Source: Desulfobacteraceae bacterium
Lineage (GTDB): Bacteria; Desulfobacterota; Desulfobacteria; Desulfobacterales; Desulfosalsimonadaceae
Assembly: GCA_003597945.1 (NCBI GenBank)
Contig: QZJS01000053.1
Coordinates: 1 to 64,000 of the forward strand
Direction of reading: 5' to 3'
DNA: 64,000 bases
Below are positions 1 through 10,334 of the stretch, piece after piece (position 1 is the first letter of the stretch; each line of letters begins with the position of its first letter). A program made the translations under genes and the position numbers. The notes under the pieces are model-generated. The model was not told the DNA's origin, ran no database searches, and saw only the letters and a list, made by a program, of their open reading frames with translations.

Positions 1-1340
1 AGTTTGGCGTTGCGCTTGTCCACCATGGACGCCCGCACATCAATGGCCTCGCTGGAATGCCCGTCCGGCCGGTGCTCGTTTCCGGAAACCATGACAAGGG
101 TGCGGCCGTTGCAGGGCAGGGCCCGGGGCGAAACCCCGTCCGATGCAAGAGCGTATCGCTTATAGGATGCGGGATCGTCTAAATCCGCGTCGGTGACGAT
201 ATACCGGTTAATCGCCGCAGGTATTAACAATGTTGAAGCCGTTACAAAAACGGAATCATTGAGATACTGGTCGGTCAGGATGACCACCGGCGTCTGGTAT
301 TTATCGGCCAGTTCAAATGCCCTTTGGGTAATCTCAAAGGCATCTTCGACCGTGGCCGGCGCAAACACAAACCGGGGGAACTCATCAGGGGCGGCCCGGA
401 TCACAAATAAAAGATCTCCCTGGCCGGTTCGGGTGGCCATGCCCGTGGCCGGTCCCGGTCGCTGGGCGTTGATGACCACGATGGGGGTTTCGGTGATGCC
501 CGCAAGCCCGAGCGCTTCGGTCATGAGACTAAATCCGCCGCCGGAAGTGGCGGTTATGGAACGCGCACCGGCAAATGAGGCCCCGATGATCATATTGATG
601 GCGGCAATTTCATCTTCGGCCTGTTCCACCACCAGATTCAGGTCTCTGGTAAATTCGGACAGATGCTGAATAATCCCCGTGGCCGGCGACATGGGGTAAA
701 ACGCGGCAAACCGGCAGTCCGCCGCAACCGAACCCAGGGCAAAGGCTTTTGCGCCGGTTAAGAGTTTGCCTTCGGGTTTTGTCGGAAATATCTCGGGAAT
801 TTTCCATTTAAAAGCGATATCAGCCGCGGCCTTAAAACCGAGATCAGCGGCCTTGATGTTGTCGGCCGCGACGGATGGGTCCTTTTTCTCAAACTGTTTT
901 TTCAACACGGCGGTAAGCAGATCAAAGGGCGCGCCCAGCAGCGAAAGGCAGGCCGACGCGGCAACGGTATTGGCCATGATCTTTCCCCCTGCCTGCTTTG
1001 CCAAAGCGTTTATGGGCAGACGCACCGCCGATTCGGCCGACGCGGATATCTCCTCATCCATGAGCATCAGACCGTCGGTTACAACCTCATGCCGGTGCAG
1101 ATCGTATGTTTTTGCATCCATGCATACCAGAAGGTGAACCGGCCGGCGCGGGGCCTGTATCGGCCGGTCGCTGATGCGGATCTGGAAAAAGCTGTGCCCG
1201 CCCCGGATGCGCGATTCAAAATCATTGATGGCCATGACGTAAAGGCCGGCCCCGTGACAGACCAGGCCCAGAAGATCTCCGACGGTCTGAATCCCTTGGC
1301 CGGCTTCGCCGCCGATGGTGACGGTGACATCAAAAGACAT
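1..1340 (-). CDS. 2-oxoacid:acceptor oxidoreductase, gamma-alpha fused subunit (partial, runs off left edge)
   Basis: Minus-strand reading from ATG at 1340: MSFDVTVTIGGEAGQGIQTVGDLLGLV..., then ...AAFYPMSPATGIIQHLSEF...QAEDEIAAINMIIGASFAGARSITATSGGGFSLM; open to the window edge, so absent from the ORF track. Confidence 0.85.
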   Translation of the reverse strand, partial: MSFDVTVTIGGEAGQGIQTVGDLLGLVCHGAGLYVMAINDFESRIRGGHSFFQIRISDRPIQAPRRPVHLLVCMDAKTYDLHRHEVVTDGLMLMDEEISASAESAVRLPINALAKQAGGKIMANTVAASACLSLLGAPFDLLTAVLKKQFEKKDPSVAADNIKAADLGFKAAADIAFKWKIPEIFPTKPEGKLLTGAKAFALGSVAADCRFAAFYPMSPATGIIQHLSEFTRDLNLVVEQAEDEIAAINMIIGASFAGARSITATSGGGFSLMTEALGLAGITETPIVVINAQRPGPATGMATRTGQGDLLFVIRAAPDEFPRFVFAPATVEDAFEITQRAFELADKYQTPVVILTDQYLNDSVFVTASTLLIPAAINRYIVTDADLDDPASYKRYALASDGVSPRALPCNGRTLVMVSGNEHRPDGHSSEAIDVRASMVDKRNAK

Positions 1341-1390
1341 ATTTTATTCCTCCTTTGGTCCGGTGGCGACAAAACGCCGGGTCTGTCAGG

Positions 1391-2155
1391 CTACCCGAAT
1401 AGATTGTCAAGGGCCATCATAATGATAAAACCGATCATAACGCCGTATGTCGCCTGCCGCGATTTTCCTCTTGAATGGGTTTCGGGAATAATCTCATCAC
1501 TGATGACAAAAAGCATGGCGCCGGCCGCATAGGCCAGGGCAAAAGGCAGAATCGGCTGAAAGACCGTCACCGCGCCGGCCCCCAACAACCCGCCCACCGG
1601 CTCCACCAGACCGGTCAGGGTCGCAATCCCGATGGCCTTCCAACGGGAATACCCCAGGCCGATCAACGGCAGGGCAACAGCCAGTCCTTCGGGCATATTC
1701 TGGAGACCGATGCCGATGGCAAGAGTGGTGCCGGCAGCGATATCGCCGGTGCCGAATCCTACGCCCACGGCCAGGCCCTCGGGAAAATTATGTATGGCAA
1801 TGGCGAAAACAAAAAGCCAGATCCGCTTTATATCGGACGCCGGTCCTTCGGGTCCTTTGAAAAAATGCTCATGGGGGAGCCATTTGTCAACCAGATCGAG
1901 TGAAATCGCGCCAAACAGGATTCCGGCCATGACCACGAAAACACCGTATCCGGGCCAGAGCAGATTGCCGGATTCAATACCGGGAACGATCAGAGAAAAC
2001 GCGGTAGCCGCCAGCATCACGCCGGCGGCGGCGCCGAGCATGATATTGAGCAGATTGCGGGAAACATCCTTGAAAAAAAGAACCGGCAGGGCCCCGATCC
2101 CCGTTCCCAGACCGGCCAGAAGACTGGCGATAAACCCGTAGATAAAAATCGTCAT
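1391..2155 (-). CDS. ZIP family metal transporter
   Basis: 254 aa; multi-TM with HNFPEGLAVG and NMPEGLAVALPL motifs typical of ZIP/GufA. Confidence 0.88.
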   Translation of the reverse strand: MTIFIYGFIASLLAGLGTGIGALPVLFFKDVSRNLLNIMLGAAAGVMLAATAFSLIVPGIESGNLLWPGYGVFVVMAGILFGAISLDLVDKWLPHEHFFKGPEGPASDIKRIWLFVFAIAIHNFPEGLAVGVGFGTGDIAAGTTLAIGIGLQNMPEGLAVALPLIGLGYSRWKAIGIATLTGLVEPVGGLLGAGAVTVFQPILPFALAYAAGAMLFVISDEIIPETHSRGKSRQATYGVMIGFIIMMALDNLFG

Positions 2156-2263
2156 GTCTCACCTTTCAGGAAAACGGATACTGGTGTCCGCACAAATAAT
2201 ACTATTTGAAACAGCTTCTAAAAAATAATTATAATGCGCCCGATAAACAGCGGTAAACGGTAT

Positions 2264-3955
2264 CTATTCCCCGAGCCACAGCGGGGTCCCGGGTGATTCG
2301 GCCATCAATTTTTCCTGGGCGCCCATCAATGTCTTGAACCCGCCGCTCAGATTCCGGGAATCAAAACCGCTCTGTATTAAAATCCGGTGAGCGATATATC
2401 CCCGAAGGCCCACGGCGCAAAAGGGGATGTAGCGCTTTTTCGAATCCAGACCGGAAAGACGGCTCCGAAGCTCATGCAGCGGGATATGCAGGGCGCCGTT
2501 GATTTTACCCGATTGTTTCAATTCATCCCTGTTTCTGACATCCAGGAGAACGTCATTTTCCGGATCAAGCAGAGTAAACTCCTCCCAGTTGATATTGCGG
2601 ACATCGCCCCTGATCAGGTTGGCCGCGGCGAATCCGGCGATATTGACCGGGTCTTTGGCCGAGGAGTACGGCGGCGCATAAGCCAGTTCCAGCTCTTCGA
2701 GATGGAAAACCGTCATGGAACCATGAATGGCCGTGGCGATCACGTCGATGCGTTTGTCAACCCCTTCCCTGCCGAAGATCTGGGCGCCCAGGATGCGGCC
2801 GTTGTTGGGGGCGAACAGCAGTTTGATAGCCATCATCTCAGCGCCGGGATAGTATGACGCGTGGGACCCCGAATGGGTGTAGCTGACCAGGTACGGAATG
2901 TCTCTGGCCTTGAGGATTTTCTCGCTCAGCCCGGTGGATGCCAGGGTCGCGTCAAAAATCTTGACCACCGACGTCCCCAGCGTCCCCTTGAAGGTCGAAG
3001 AACGGCCCATGATATTGTCGGCCGCAATTCTCCCCTGTTTGTTGGCCGGACCCGCAAGGGGGGTTGTGGTGCGCCTGCCGGTAAGATAATCGAAAATTTC
3101 GGTTGCATCTCCCACCGCATAGATATCCGGGTCCGATGTGCGCATGGACGCGTCCACCCGGATGCCGCCCATGGGGCCGATCTCCAGGCCGGCATCCTTT
3201 GCCAGCCGGTTCTCGGGCCGGATGCCCACGCACACAATGGCCAGGTCGCAAACAAGACGACGGCCTTTTTCGGTTTCCACCGCCAGCCTTTTGCCGTCTT
3301 GCGCAAAGGATTTAATGCCGTCGGACCGGATGCAGTCCACCCTTTTTTCCTCCAGGTAGCCTTGCACCAGGCCGGCCATTTCATGATCCAGCAAGGGCAT
3401 GACGTGCTCCAGTCGCTCCACGATGGTGACGCCGACGCCCCGGTGGACCAGATTCTCGGCCATTTCCAGGCCGATGAATCCGCCGCCCACCACCACGGCG
3501 GATTCCGGCTTATTCCGGTCCACAAACGCCTTTATCCGGTCCATGTCGGGAATATTGCGGAGATTGAAGATATTTTCCAGCTCAATGCCGGCAAGCGGGG
3601 GCTTGACCGGCTCAGCCCCGGGGGCGAGCATCAGTTTATCGTAGGTCTCGGTGTAAGTCTTTCCGGATTCCAGATTTTTCACGGTAACGGTTTTTGCGGA
3701 TCGGTCAATGGACGCGACCTCGCAAAACACCCGGACATCAATGGCATAACGATTCCGGAAATCATCGGCGGTGGTGACCAGCAGATTCTGCCGTTTTTTG
3801 ATGATATCGCCGATATAATAGGGCAGTCCGCAATTGGCGAACGAGATGAATTCCCCTCTTTCAAACAAAATGATTTCCGCATGCTCATTAAGGCGTCTTG
3901 CACGGGCCGCGGCCGTGGCGCCGCCGGCCACGCCGCCGACAATCAAGAGTTTCAC
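2264..3955 (-). CDS. FAD-dependent CoA-disulfide reductase-like oxidoreductase with C-terminal rhodanese domain
   Basis: 563 aa; N-terminal GGVAGGATAAARARR, FISFANCGLPYYIG active-site Cys, C-terminal DVRNRDELKQSG...CAVGLRGYIA rhodanese-like. Confidence 0.9.
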   Translation of the reverse strand: MKLLIVGGVAGGATAAARARRLNEHAEIILFERGEFISFANCGLPYYIGDIIKKRQNLLVTTADDFRNRYAIDVRVFCEVASIDRSAKTVTVKNLESGKTYTETYDKLMLAPGAEPVKPPLAGIELENIFNLRNIPDMDRIKAFVDRNKPESAVVVGGGFIGLEMAENLVHRGVGVTIVERLEHVMPLLDHEMAGLVQGYLEEKRVDCIRSDGIKSFAQDGKRLAVETEKGRRLVCDLAIVCVGIRPENRLAKDAGLEIGPMGGIRVDASMRTSDPDIYAVGDATEIFDYLTGRRTTTPLAGPANKQGRIAADNIMGRSSTFKGTLGTSVVKIFDATLASTGLSEKILKARDIPYLVSYTHSGSHASYYPGAEMMAIKLLFAPNNGRILGAQIFGREGVDKRIDVIATAIHGSMTVFHLEELELAYAPPYSSAKDPVNIAGFAAANLIRGDVRNINWEEFTLLDPENDVLLDVRNRDELKQSGKINGALHIPLHELRSRLSGLDSKKRYIPFCAVGLRGYIAHRILIQSGFDSRNLSGGFKTLMGAQEKLMAESPGTPLWLGE

Positions 3956-4225
3956 GATGGGTTATCCTTTCGCAATGAATTTACAAACAGAGGTATCGGT
4001 CACTGCCATGTTTTCATATTTTCACAAATGATGGTTCCTTAAGAATGATATGGCCAAAATAACAGTTATCGCGTTGAAAAACAAGGCGCCTCTATTCCAC
4101 TCTTTGTTTTTCCGCCGAGACGGACGTATTTGGTTTAACCCCATCGGGAAAAAACAAATGCGGTGTTGCGCTGAAACCATCTTTTTGAGGGGTTTTTACA
4201 AAAAATTTGCCGAAGAGGAGCGCTC

Positions 4226-4813
4226 TTACTCTTTATCGGCGGTTTCAGACAGGATCAAGCCTTCGCCCGGGAAAACCTCGCGTTCGGATACGGGTGTTTT
4301 CCGGGTGGGCGCGGGCCATCGGCCGGGCTGCATGTCCGGGCCTTTTTCGGCTTCAGCAGACGGATATTTGTCTTTGATGGCGGGATGCTTTCGCAGGTCG
4401 ATGTTTCTGATCTCCACGGAAAACTCAATGGGAATGTTGTTGGGATCAAAGGTATAGATGGAGCAGATAAAGCCGTGGTCAATGACTTCCGAAACCCAGA
4501 ATCCGGCGGCTTCGATTTTATCCTTTAACTCCCAGAGGTTATCGTAATCCGAAACACCGAAGGATACGTGATCAAAGGAAAACGGACCGGCAACCGGGAC
4601 CCCGTGATCTTTTAATACGGCTTTTTTTGTGTCCGGCCATTCAAAAAACGCGACCATGTCGGTTTTAGATAATTCAAAAAAATAATGCCGGTACTTGCCG
4701 TTTCCGAGGCCGGCCACCAGCCGCATGCCCAGCAGGTCCCGCCAGTAGCGGATGGTGCCGTCCATGTCGCCGGTGGCAAACGCCAGATGATGAACGCCGG
4801 TAAATTGTGCCAT
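4226..4813 (-). CDS. VOC family (glyoxalase-like) protein
   Basis: 195 aa; FTGVHHLAFATGDMDGTIRYWRDLLGMRLV. Confidence 0.85.
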   Translation of the reverse strand: MAQFTGVHHLAFATGDMDGTIRYWRDLLGMRLVAGLGNGKYRHYFFELSKTDMVAFFEWPDTKKAVLKDHGVPVAGPFSFDHVSFGVSDYDNLWELKDKIEAAGFWVSEVIDHGFICSIYTFDPNNIPIEFSVEIRNIDLRKHPAIKDKYPSAEAEKGPDMQPGRWPAPTRKTPVSEREVFPGEGLILSETADKE

Positions 4814-4816
4814 AAT

Positions 4817-5434
4817 TCAAAAACCCATGACCTTGTCGGCCAGCTGCATGGCGGTGACGATATCGAGCATGTTGGTGGTCTGACCGATTGCTTTTTGGTC
4901 CATAAGATCAAAATGGGTCAAACAGGTGCCGCACACCAGAATAACTATGCCTTCTTTTTCAAGGGCCGTCAATTCCGAAAGTACTTCAGAACCGGATACG
5001 GTCAGTTTGACGCCGTTGTTTAAAAACACCAGACGCCACAGTTCCCGGCCCAGTTCCCGGCAGGTTTTGATAAAGCTGATCATCAGTTTTTTGCCGAGTT
5101 CATCATCTCCGAATCCGATCCGGTCGGTGGTGATCATGACCATGATTTTTTTTTCGGTGCTTTCCGGACATATGGCCGGCCCCGCCTCTTTAGCGGGTTC
5201 TGAAGATAGTTTTGCCGGCGATCCGGAACCGGTGCGTCCCGTGATCCGGAAATTTTCGCCATCCCGGTCAATATCTGTTTCATAGGATCGGGATTCAAGA
5301 AACCGGGTGACATTCTGCTTTGCCGCGTCATTATCGACGATGATTACGATTTGACCGGGTTTTTCCTTTTCAAGGGCATCGCGTGTCAGCAGGACAGGCG
5401 CCGGGCATGCCAGTTTTCGTGCGTCAATTTCCAT
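4817..5434 (-). CDS. yedF: Sulfurtransferase-like selenium metabolism protein YedF
   Basis: 205 aa; TusA-like N-terminus EIDARKLACPAPVLLTRDALE plus DsrE-like C-terminal domain. Confidence 0.85.
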   Translation of the reverse strand: MEIDARKLACPAPVLLTRDALEKEKPGQIVIIVDNDAAKQNVTRFLESRSYETDIDRDGENFRITGRTGSGSPAKLSSEPAKEAGPAICPESTEKKIMVMITTDRIGFGDDELGKKLMISFIKTCRELGRELWRLVFLNNGVKLTVSGSEVLSELTALEKEGIVILVCGTCLTHFDLMDQKAIGQTTNMLDIVTAMQLADKVMGF

Positions 5435-5580
5435 TATGATTTTTCTCCATTTTTTTTACCGCTTCGCAAAATGATTCGCTGTCGTTTTTTTTGCTACCGT
5501 CTGTTTCGTTACCGTCTTGTCATATTAACGGTTTCATAATAAAATATTATATGCTATACATCTATATTTCAAATTCAAAA

Positions 5581-5610
5581 TTTCAATGATATTTTTAGAA
5601 ACCATTGAAA
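5581..5610 (+). promoter_or_regulatory. Inverted repeat TTTCAATG-N14-CATTGAAA upstream of lysR-type gene (candidate operator)
   Basis: Exact 8-bp inverted repeat in the divergent yedF/lysR intergenic region, about 33 bp upstream of ATG 5643. Confidence 0.5.
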
Positions 5611-5642
5611 ATATCAATTATTGACGTTGGGGGAGATTGTTT

Positions 5643-6569
5643 ATGGATGTGTGGCATCTGAAAATTTTTAAAGAGGTGGTGGAACGTAAAAGTTTTTCCC
5701 ATGCGGCCAAAGCGGTTAACCTGACGCAGCCCACGGTGAGCAGCCATATCAAGGAACTGGAAAACCATTTCGGTTGCCGTCTGCTGGATCGTCTCGGCAG
5801 GCAGGCCCTGCCGACCCGGGCAGGCGAATTGCTCTATACCCACGCGGCAAAAATACTGGCGCAGTTTGCGGAAACCGAGTCAGTCATGGCCGGATTTTTA
5901 GGAAAGATCAGCGGCCAACTGACCATCGGCGGGAGCACCATACCCGGCGGTTACATACTGCCACGAGTCATCGGCCGGTTTCTCAACCGACATCAGAACG
6001 TTCATATTTCATTAATTGTCGGCGATACGGAGCAGATTATCGAGGATATTCTCTCGTCTAAACTCGAAATCGGAATCGTGGGCGCCAGAATCGAAACCGG
6101 GCGAATCATCCAGACCCGGCTGATCGAAGACGACATGCGACTGATTGTGCCGGAAAACCATAAATGGGCGGGCAAAAAACAAGTCAGCCTGAACATGATG
6201 CTCAGGGAACCGTTCATCATAAGGGAAAATGGGTCCGGAACCCGAAAAACCCTCCAACAGCGTCTGACGGAAACCGACGGTGACATCAGTAGGCTCAATA
6301 TCATTGCCGAAATGGGAAGCACGGCCGCGGTGATCCAGGGCATCAAGAACAACATCGGCATCTCCATTCTCTCACCCATTGCGGTGGCTGAAGAATTGGC
6401 CGCCGGCACCCTCAAGGCCCTGACCGTAAACGGCATGCGCTTAAAACGGCATTTTTATCTGACCGTCCACCAGGACCGCGCCGCATCCCCGCTGTGCGCG
6501 GCGTTCACCGATTTTCTCAAACAAATGTTTTCAGCGGAAAAACAGGAACGGGCTTTATCATATGACTGA
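5643..6569 (+). CDS. LysR family transcriptional regulator (selenium-associated type by context)
   Basis: HTH MDVWHLKIFKEVVERKSFSHAAKAVNLTQPTVSSHIKELE; ATG 5643 preceded by GGGGGAG. Confidence 0.88.
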   Translation: MDVWHLKIFKEVVERKSFSHAAKAVNLTQPTVSSHIKELENHFGCRLLDRLGRQALPTRAGELLYTHAAKILAQFAETESVMAGFLGKISGQLTIGGSTIPGGYILPRVIGRFLNRHQNVHISLIVGDTEQIIEDILSSKLEIGIVGARIETGRIIQTRLIEDDMRLIVPENHKWAGKKQVSLNMMLREPFIIRENGSGTRKTLQQRLTETDGDISRLNIIAEMGSTAAVIQGIKNNIGISILSPIAVAEELAAGTLKALTVNGMRLKRHFYLTVHQDRAASPLCAAFTDFLKQMFSAEKQERALSYD

Positions 6570-7332
6570 AAAAATAAATCCGGATCATGTCGCCATCGTA
6601 TTAAACCGACCGCGATATCCGGAAAATATCGGTTCCGCGGCAAGAGCCATCAAAAACATGGGTTTTTCCCGTCTTATGGTGGTGGATCCGGAAAATTACG
6701 ACATGGGAAAAATTCAACGGCTGGCCACCCACGCGGCCAAAGATGTGGTGGAGGGCATCAAGTTGTTTGCGGATCTGGGAACGGCGCTGTCGTCTTTTCA
6801 TTATGTGGTTGGCACCACCGCACGGATGGGCGCACAGCGGCAGATGGTGTCGTCGCCGACGGAACTTGCGTCAAAATTGATCGCGGTTGCCGCAGAAAAT
6901 CAGGTGGCCGTTGTTTTCGGTTCCGAGGATCGGGGGCTAACCAATGACGACATCCGCCTCTGCCATGCCCTGATCAATATCCCCACCGCGGATTTTGCTT
7001 CCCTCAACCTGGCCCATGCCGTCATGATCGTGTGTTACGCATTATTTAACGCGAGCCGGCCCGCAACAAAGACCTTTGTTCCCCGCCTGGCCACCCGGCA
7101 CGAACTCGACGGCATGTACGAGCAGGTCCGGGAGATCCTGGTTCGCATCAATTACATTCTGCCCGAAAACCCGGATTACTGGATGAACAAGATCCGGTTT
7201 TACCTCTCCCGGCTCCCCTTGAGGGCCAGGGAAGTCGCCGTGATCCGCGGCATCTGCCGACAGATCGACTGGTACGGTAAAAAATGCTATCAGGACGGCC
7301 GGGACGACCGAAACCCTGAATCCGCTTCATAA
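6562..7332 (+). CDS. trmJ: TrmH/SpoU family RNA methyltransferase (TrmJ-like)
   Basis: 256 aa; VLNRPRYPENIGSAARAIKNMGF, VVFGSEDRGLTNDDI, LNLAHAVMIVCYAL. Confidence 0.82.
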   Translation: MTEKINPDHVAIVLNRPRYPENIGSAARAIKNMGFSRLMVVDPENYDMGKIQRLATHAAKDVVEGIKLFADLGTALSSFHYVVGTTARMGAQRQMVSSPTELASKLIAVAAENQVAVVFGSEDRGLTNDDIRLCHALINIPTADFASLNLAHAVMIVCYALFNASRPATKTFVPRLATRHELDGMYEQVREILVRINYILPENPDYWMNKIRFYLSRLPLRAREVAVIRGICRQIDWYGKKCYQDGRDDRNPESAS

Positions 7333-7347
7333 CCTTTCATACCCCAT

Positions 7348-8370
7348 TTACGCCCCGTAATATTGTCGATACCATGCGATAAATCGCCTGATGCCTTCTT
7401 CAATGGGCGTTTGCGGCCGGAACCCGACCGCTTCATATAAATCATCGATATCCGCATAGGTCGCCGCCACATCCCCGGGCTGGAGATCAAGAAAAACCTT
7501 GTCGGCTTTCCGGTCCAGGGCTTCCTCGATGGTCTCGATAAATTTCAGCAGGCCCACGGGCCGGTTGTTGCCGATATTGTAGATGCGATACGGCGCATAA
7601 GAGGTTCCCGGGTCGGGTGCGTCTCCGGACCACCCAGGATCAGGGGCGGGGAGTTGTTTCATGACCCGGGCAACACCTTCCACAATATCGTCGATATAGG
7701 TAAAATCCCGCTTCATGTTGCCGTGGTTGAAGACCTGGATGGGTTGCCCGGAAAGAATCGCCTTTGTGAAAAGAAAAAGCGCCATGTCCGGCCTCCCCCA
7801 TGGTCCGTAAACCGTGAAAAACCGCAAACCCGTGCAGGGAAGACCATAGAGGTGACTGTAAGTGTGTGCCATCAGCTCGTTTGACTTTTTGGTGGCCGCA
7901 TACAGGGATACCGGATGATCGACATTATGATGTACGGAAAATGGCATGGCGGTGTTGGCCCCGTAAACCGAACTGGATGAGGCGAACACCAGGTGTCTGA
8001 CGCCATGATGCCGGCAGCATTCCAGGATATTGACGAATCCGGCAAGATTGGCGCTGACATAGGCATGAGGATTGGTCAGGGAATATCTTACCCCGGCCTG
8101 GGCCGCCAGGTTGACCGCCACGTCCACGGGTTCGGATGCAAAGATTTTTTCAAGCCCGGAAAGATCACACAGATCCGTCCGGAAAAATGTAAACCCCTTG
8201 TAAGGTTCAAGCAGCGCCAGCCGATTCTCCTTCAACCCGACATCATAATAGGCGTTCATATTATCGATGCCGGTGACGCGCACCCCCGCCTCAAGCAGAT
8301 GCCGGCTCAGATGAAAGCCGATAAAACCGGCCGCGCCGGTCACCAGTGCATGGTTAACATTTAAATCCAT
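7348..8370 (-). CDS. NAD-dependent epimerase, UDP-glucuronate 4-epimerase-like
   Basis: 340 aa; [49 protein letters not shown]. Confidence 0.88.
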   Translation of the reverse strand: MDLNVNHALVTGAAGFIGFHLSRHLLEAGVRVTGIDNMNAYYDVGLKENRLALLEPYKGFTFFRTDLCDLSGLEKIFASEPVDVAVNLAAQAGVRYSLTNPHAYVSANLAGFVNILECCRHHGVRHLVFASSSSVYGANTAMPFSVHHNVDHPVSLYAATKKSNELMAHTYSHLYGLPCTGLRFFTVYGPWGRPDMALFLFTKAILSGQPIQVFNHGNMKRDFTYIDDIVEGVARVMKQLPAPDPGWSGDAPDPGTSYAPYRIYNIGNNRPVGLLKFIETIEEALDRKADKVFLDLQPGDVAATYADIDDLYEAVGFRPQTPIEEGIRRFIAWYRQYYGA

Positions 8371-8411
8371 TGATCACACCTGCCTTTGATTAATGTATCC
8401 AGTAAAAAGGC

Positions 8412-9929
8412 TTATGTCAGACGCCTTAGGGTTTCCACCACCAGGCGGACCCCGAAACCAGTGCCGCCGGCGGGACAATAAGGTCCTTCTTTCCGGGCAT
8501 AAGCCGGACCGGCGATATCAATATGCGCCCAACGGGTAGTACCGACAAAATCCGCCAGGAACAGGGCAGCGGTTATGGCGCCTCCCCACCGGTTAGCGGC
8601 GGCATTTTTCATATCAGCGAAATCGCTTTTCATCATTTCCTTGTAGTCATCCGGCATGGGCAGGGCCCAGCAGCGTTCGTGGGTGGATTCTCCGGCGGCG
8701 ACAATGGCTTCGGAAAGCGCGGGATCGGGTGAGAACACGCCGGCGATTTTTTCCCCGAGGGCCACCACGCACGCGCCGGTCAGTGTGGCAAGATCGATCA
8801 TCAAGTCCGGTTTGTAATTTTTTATGGCATAAGCCATGGCGTCGACGAGAATCAGACGGCCTTCGGCGTCCGTATTGGTGATTTCCACGGTTTTTCCGGA
8901 ATAGGTTCTGATGATATCTCCGGGTCGGGAAGCATCGCCGGATACCATGTTTTCCACCACCGGAATCACGCCGATGACCCGATATACGACCTTAAGCCGC
9001 GCTATGGCAATCAGGATCGCGGCAACCGCGGCCGCGCCGGCCATGTCCATTTTCATGTCCTCCAACCCGGAAGAGGACTTGAGGTTAATGCCGCCGGAAT
9101 CAAAGGTCACGCCCTTGCCCACCAGGACGACGGTTTTGATATTTTCAGATTTTTTCCCTTTTTTTCGCGCATGATGATCCAGAATCAGCATCCGGGGCCG
9201 GCTGCGGCTGCCGGCGCCCACGGCCAGAATGGCGCCCATCCGGTTTTTTCTGAGGGTCTGCTCATCTAAAAGGGTAATATTGATGTTTTCTTTTTCCACG
9301 GCTTTGTGAATCGACCGTACGAAACGATCCGGCCGCTTTTCATTGGGCGGCATGCTGACCCACTCCCTGGCCATGACGGTGGAAGAACAGACGGTTTCGA
9401 TCCGCCCCACCAGGTCGGAGAATGCCTGGCCGTCGGCATTGTTGGTATAAACGGCGATTTCTTTCAACGGCCTGTTTTTCTTGTCCTGTTTGTAGTGATC
9501 AAACAGATGATTGGCCAGATATGCCCCTTCCAGCAATGACGTCAGCATTGACGGTAAATTCATGGATATTTTTCCGGCATCCGGGCTGCAAAAAACCATG
9601 TCTTCGATATTTTTCCGGATGCATTCCTTAACGGCCTTACCCGTTGCCCGGCGCAGGCATTCCGCATCGATTTTTTCGCTTTTGCCCAATCCGATGAACA
9701 TGATCCGGTCCGCCTGTATGCCCAGGGGACGGTGAAAGATGAACTCATCTTCTTTGCTTCCCTTGAAATCACTGATGTTTTCGACAAAATGCATCAGCCC
9801 GGCAACAGCCGGATCAGAGTGGATATCAACATCCTCGCAAACGGGAATCACTATGCATCCCGTCTGAATGTCTGTCGGATTTTCAGATCGTATCTTTAAC
9901 AATTTTTCACCTCTTTGGCAGCGCAGCAT
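8412..9929 (-). CDS. pepA: Leucyl aminopeptidase (M17)
   Basis: 505 aa; VGKGVTFDSGGINLKSS and NTDAEGRLILVDA signature. Confidence 0.92.
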   Translation of the reverse strand: MLRCQRGEKLLKIRSENPTDIQTGCIVIPVCEDVDIHSDPAVAGLMHFVENISDFKGSKEDEFIFHRPLGIQADRIMFIGLGKSEKIDAECLRRATGKAVKECIRKNIEDMVFCSPDAGKISMNLPSMLTSLLEGAYLANHLFDHYKQDKKNRPLKEIAVYTNNADGQAFSDLVGRIETVCSSTVMAREWVSMPPNEKRPDRFVRSIHKAVEKENINITLLDEQTLRKNRMGAILAVGAGSRSRPRMLILDHHARKKGKKSENIKTVVLVGKGVTFDSGGINLKSSSGLEDMKMDMAGAAAVAAILIAIARLKVVYRVIGVIPVVENMVSGDASRPGDIIRTYSGKTVEITNTDAEGRLILVDAMAYAIKNYKPDLMIDLATLTGACVVALGEKIAGVFSPDPALSEAIVAAGESTHERCWALPMPDDYKEMMKSDFADMKNAAANRWGGAITAALFLADFVGTTRWAHIDIAGPAYARKEGPYCPAGGTGFGVRLVVETLRRLT

Positions 9930-9932
9930 CCG

Positions 9933-10316
9933 TTAGGACTGCTGCTGAGTTCTTTCCTTTTGGATCATATCATAGGCATTGCGGATTTCCGTGAACTTGT
10001 CATGGGCGATCCGGATGAATTCTTCCGGCAACCCCCTGGCGGCAATGGCATCCGGGTGAAACTCCCGGACTTTTTGCCGGTATGCCTGTTTGATCTTTGC
10101 ATCGGAATCCGCGGGCACGCATTCCAGAACCGCATAAGCATGATCCGAAGAACGCGCGGAACGCGCGGAAGGAATCCTTTCAGATGTCGCATTTGCCCCG
10201 TCGAACATATGACCGAAGAGCGCCCCGGCAATGGCGCCCACCGGTCCACCCATGGCAAAACCCACGGCGCCGCCCACAAGTTTACCCTTATTACTCTTAT
10301 TACCCTTAAGCCCCAT
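9933..10316 (-). CDS. J-domain protein with N-terminal glycine-zipper-like segment
   Basis: 127 aa; GGAVGFAMGGPVGAIAGALFG then AYAVLECVPADSDAKIKQAYRQKVREFHPD. Confidence 0.82.
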   Translation of the reverse strand: MGLKGNKSNKGKLVGGAVGFAMGGPVGAIAGALFGHMFDGANATSERIPSARSARSSDHAYAVLECVPADSDAKIKQAYRQKVREFHPDAIAARGLPEEFIRIAHDKFTEIRNAYDMIQKERTQQQS

Positions 10317-10334
10317 TTATGTTCCTATTCTTTT

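Noticed and set aside
2861-4042. 393-aa + strand ORF opposite the FAD oxidoreductase
   Set aside because: Shadow ORF; the minus-strand product has clear FAD/rhodanese motifs and this one has none.
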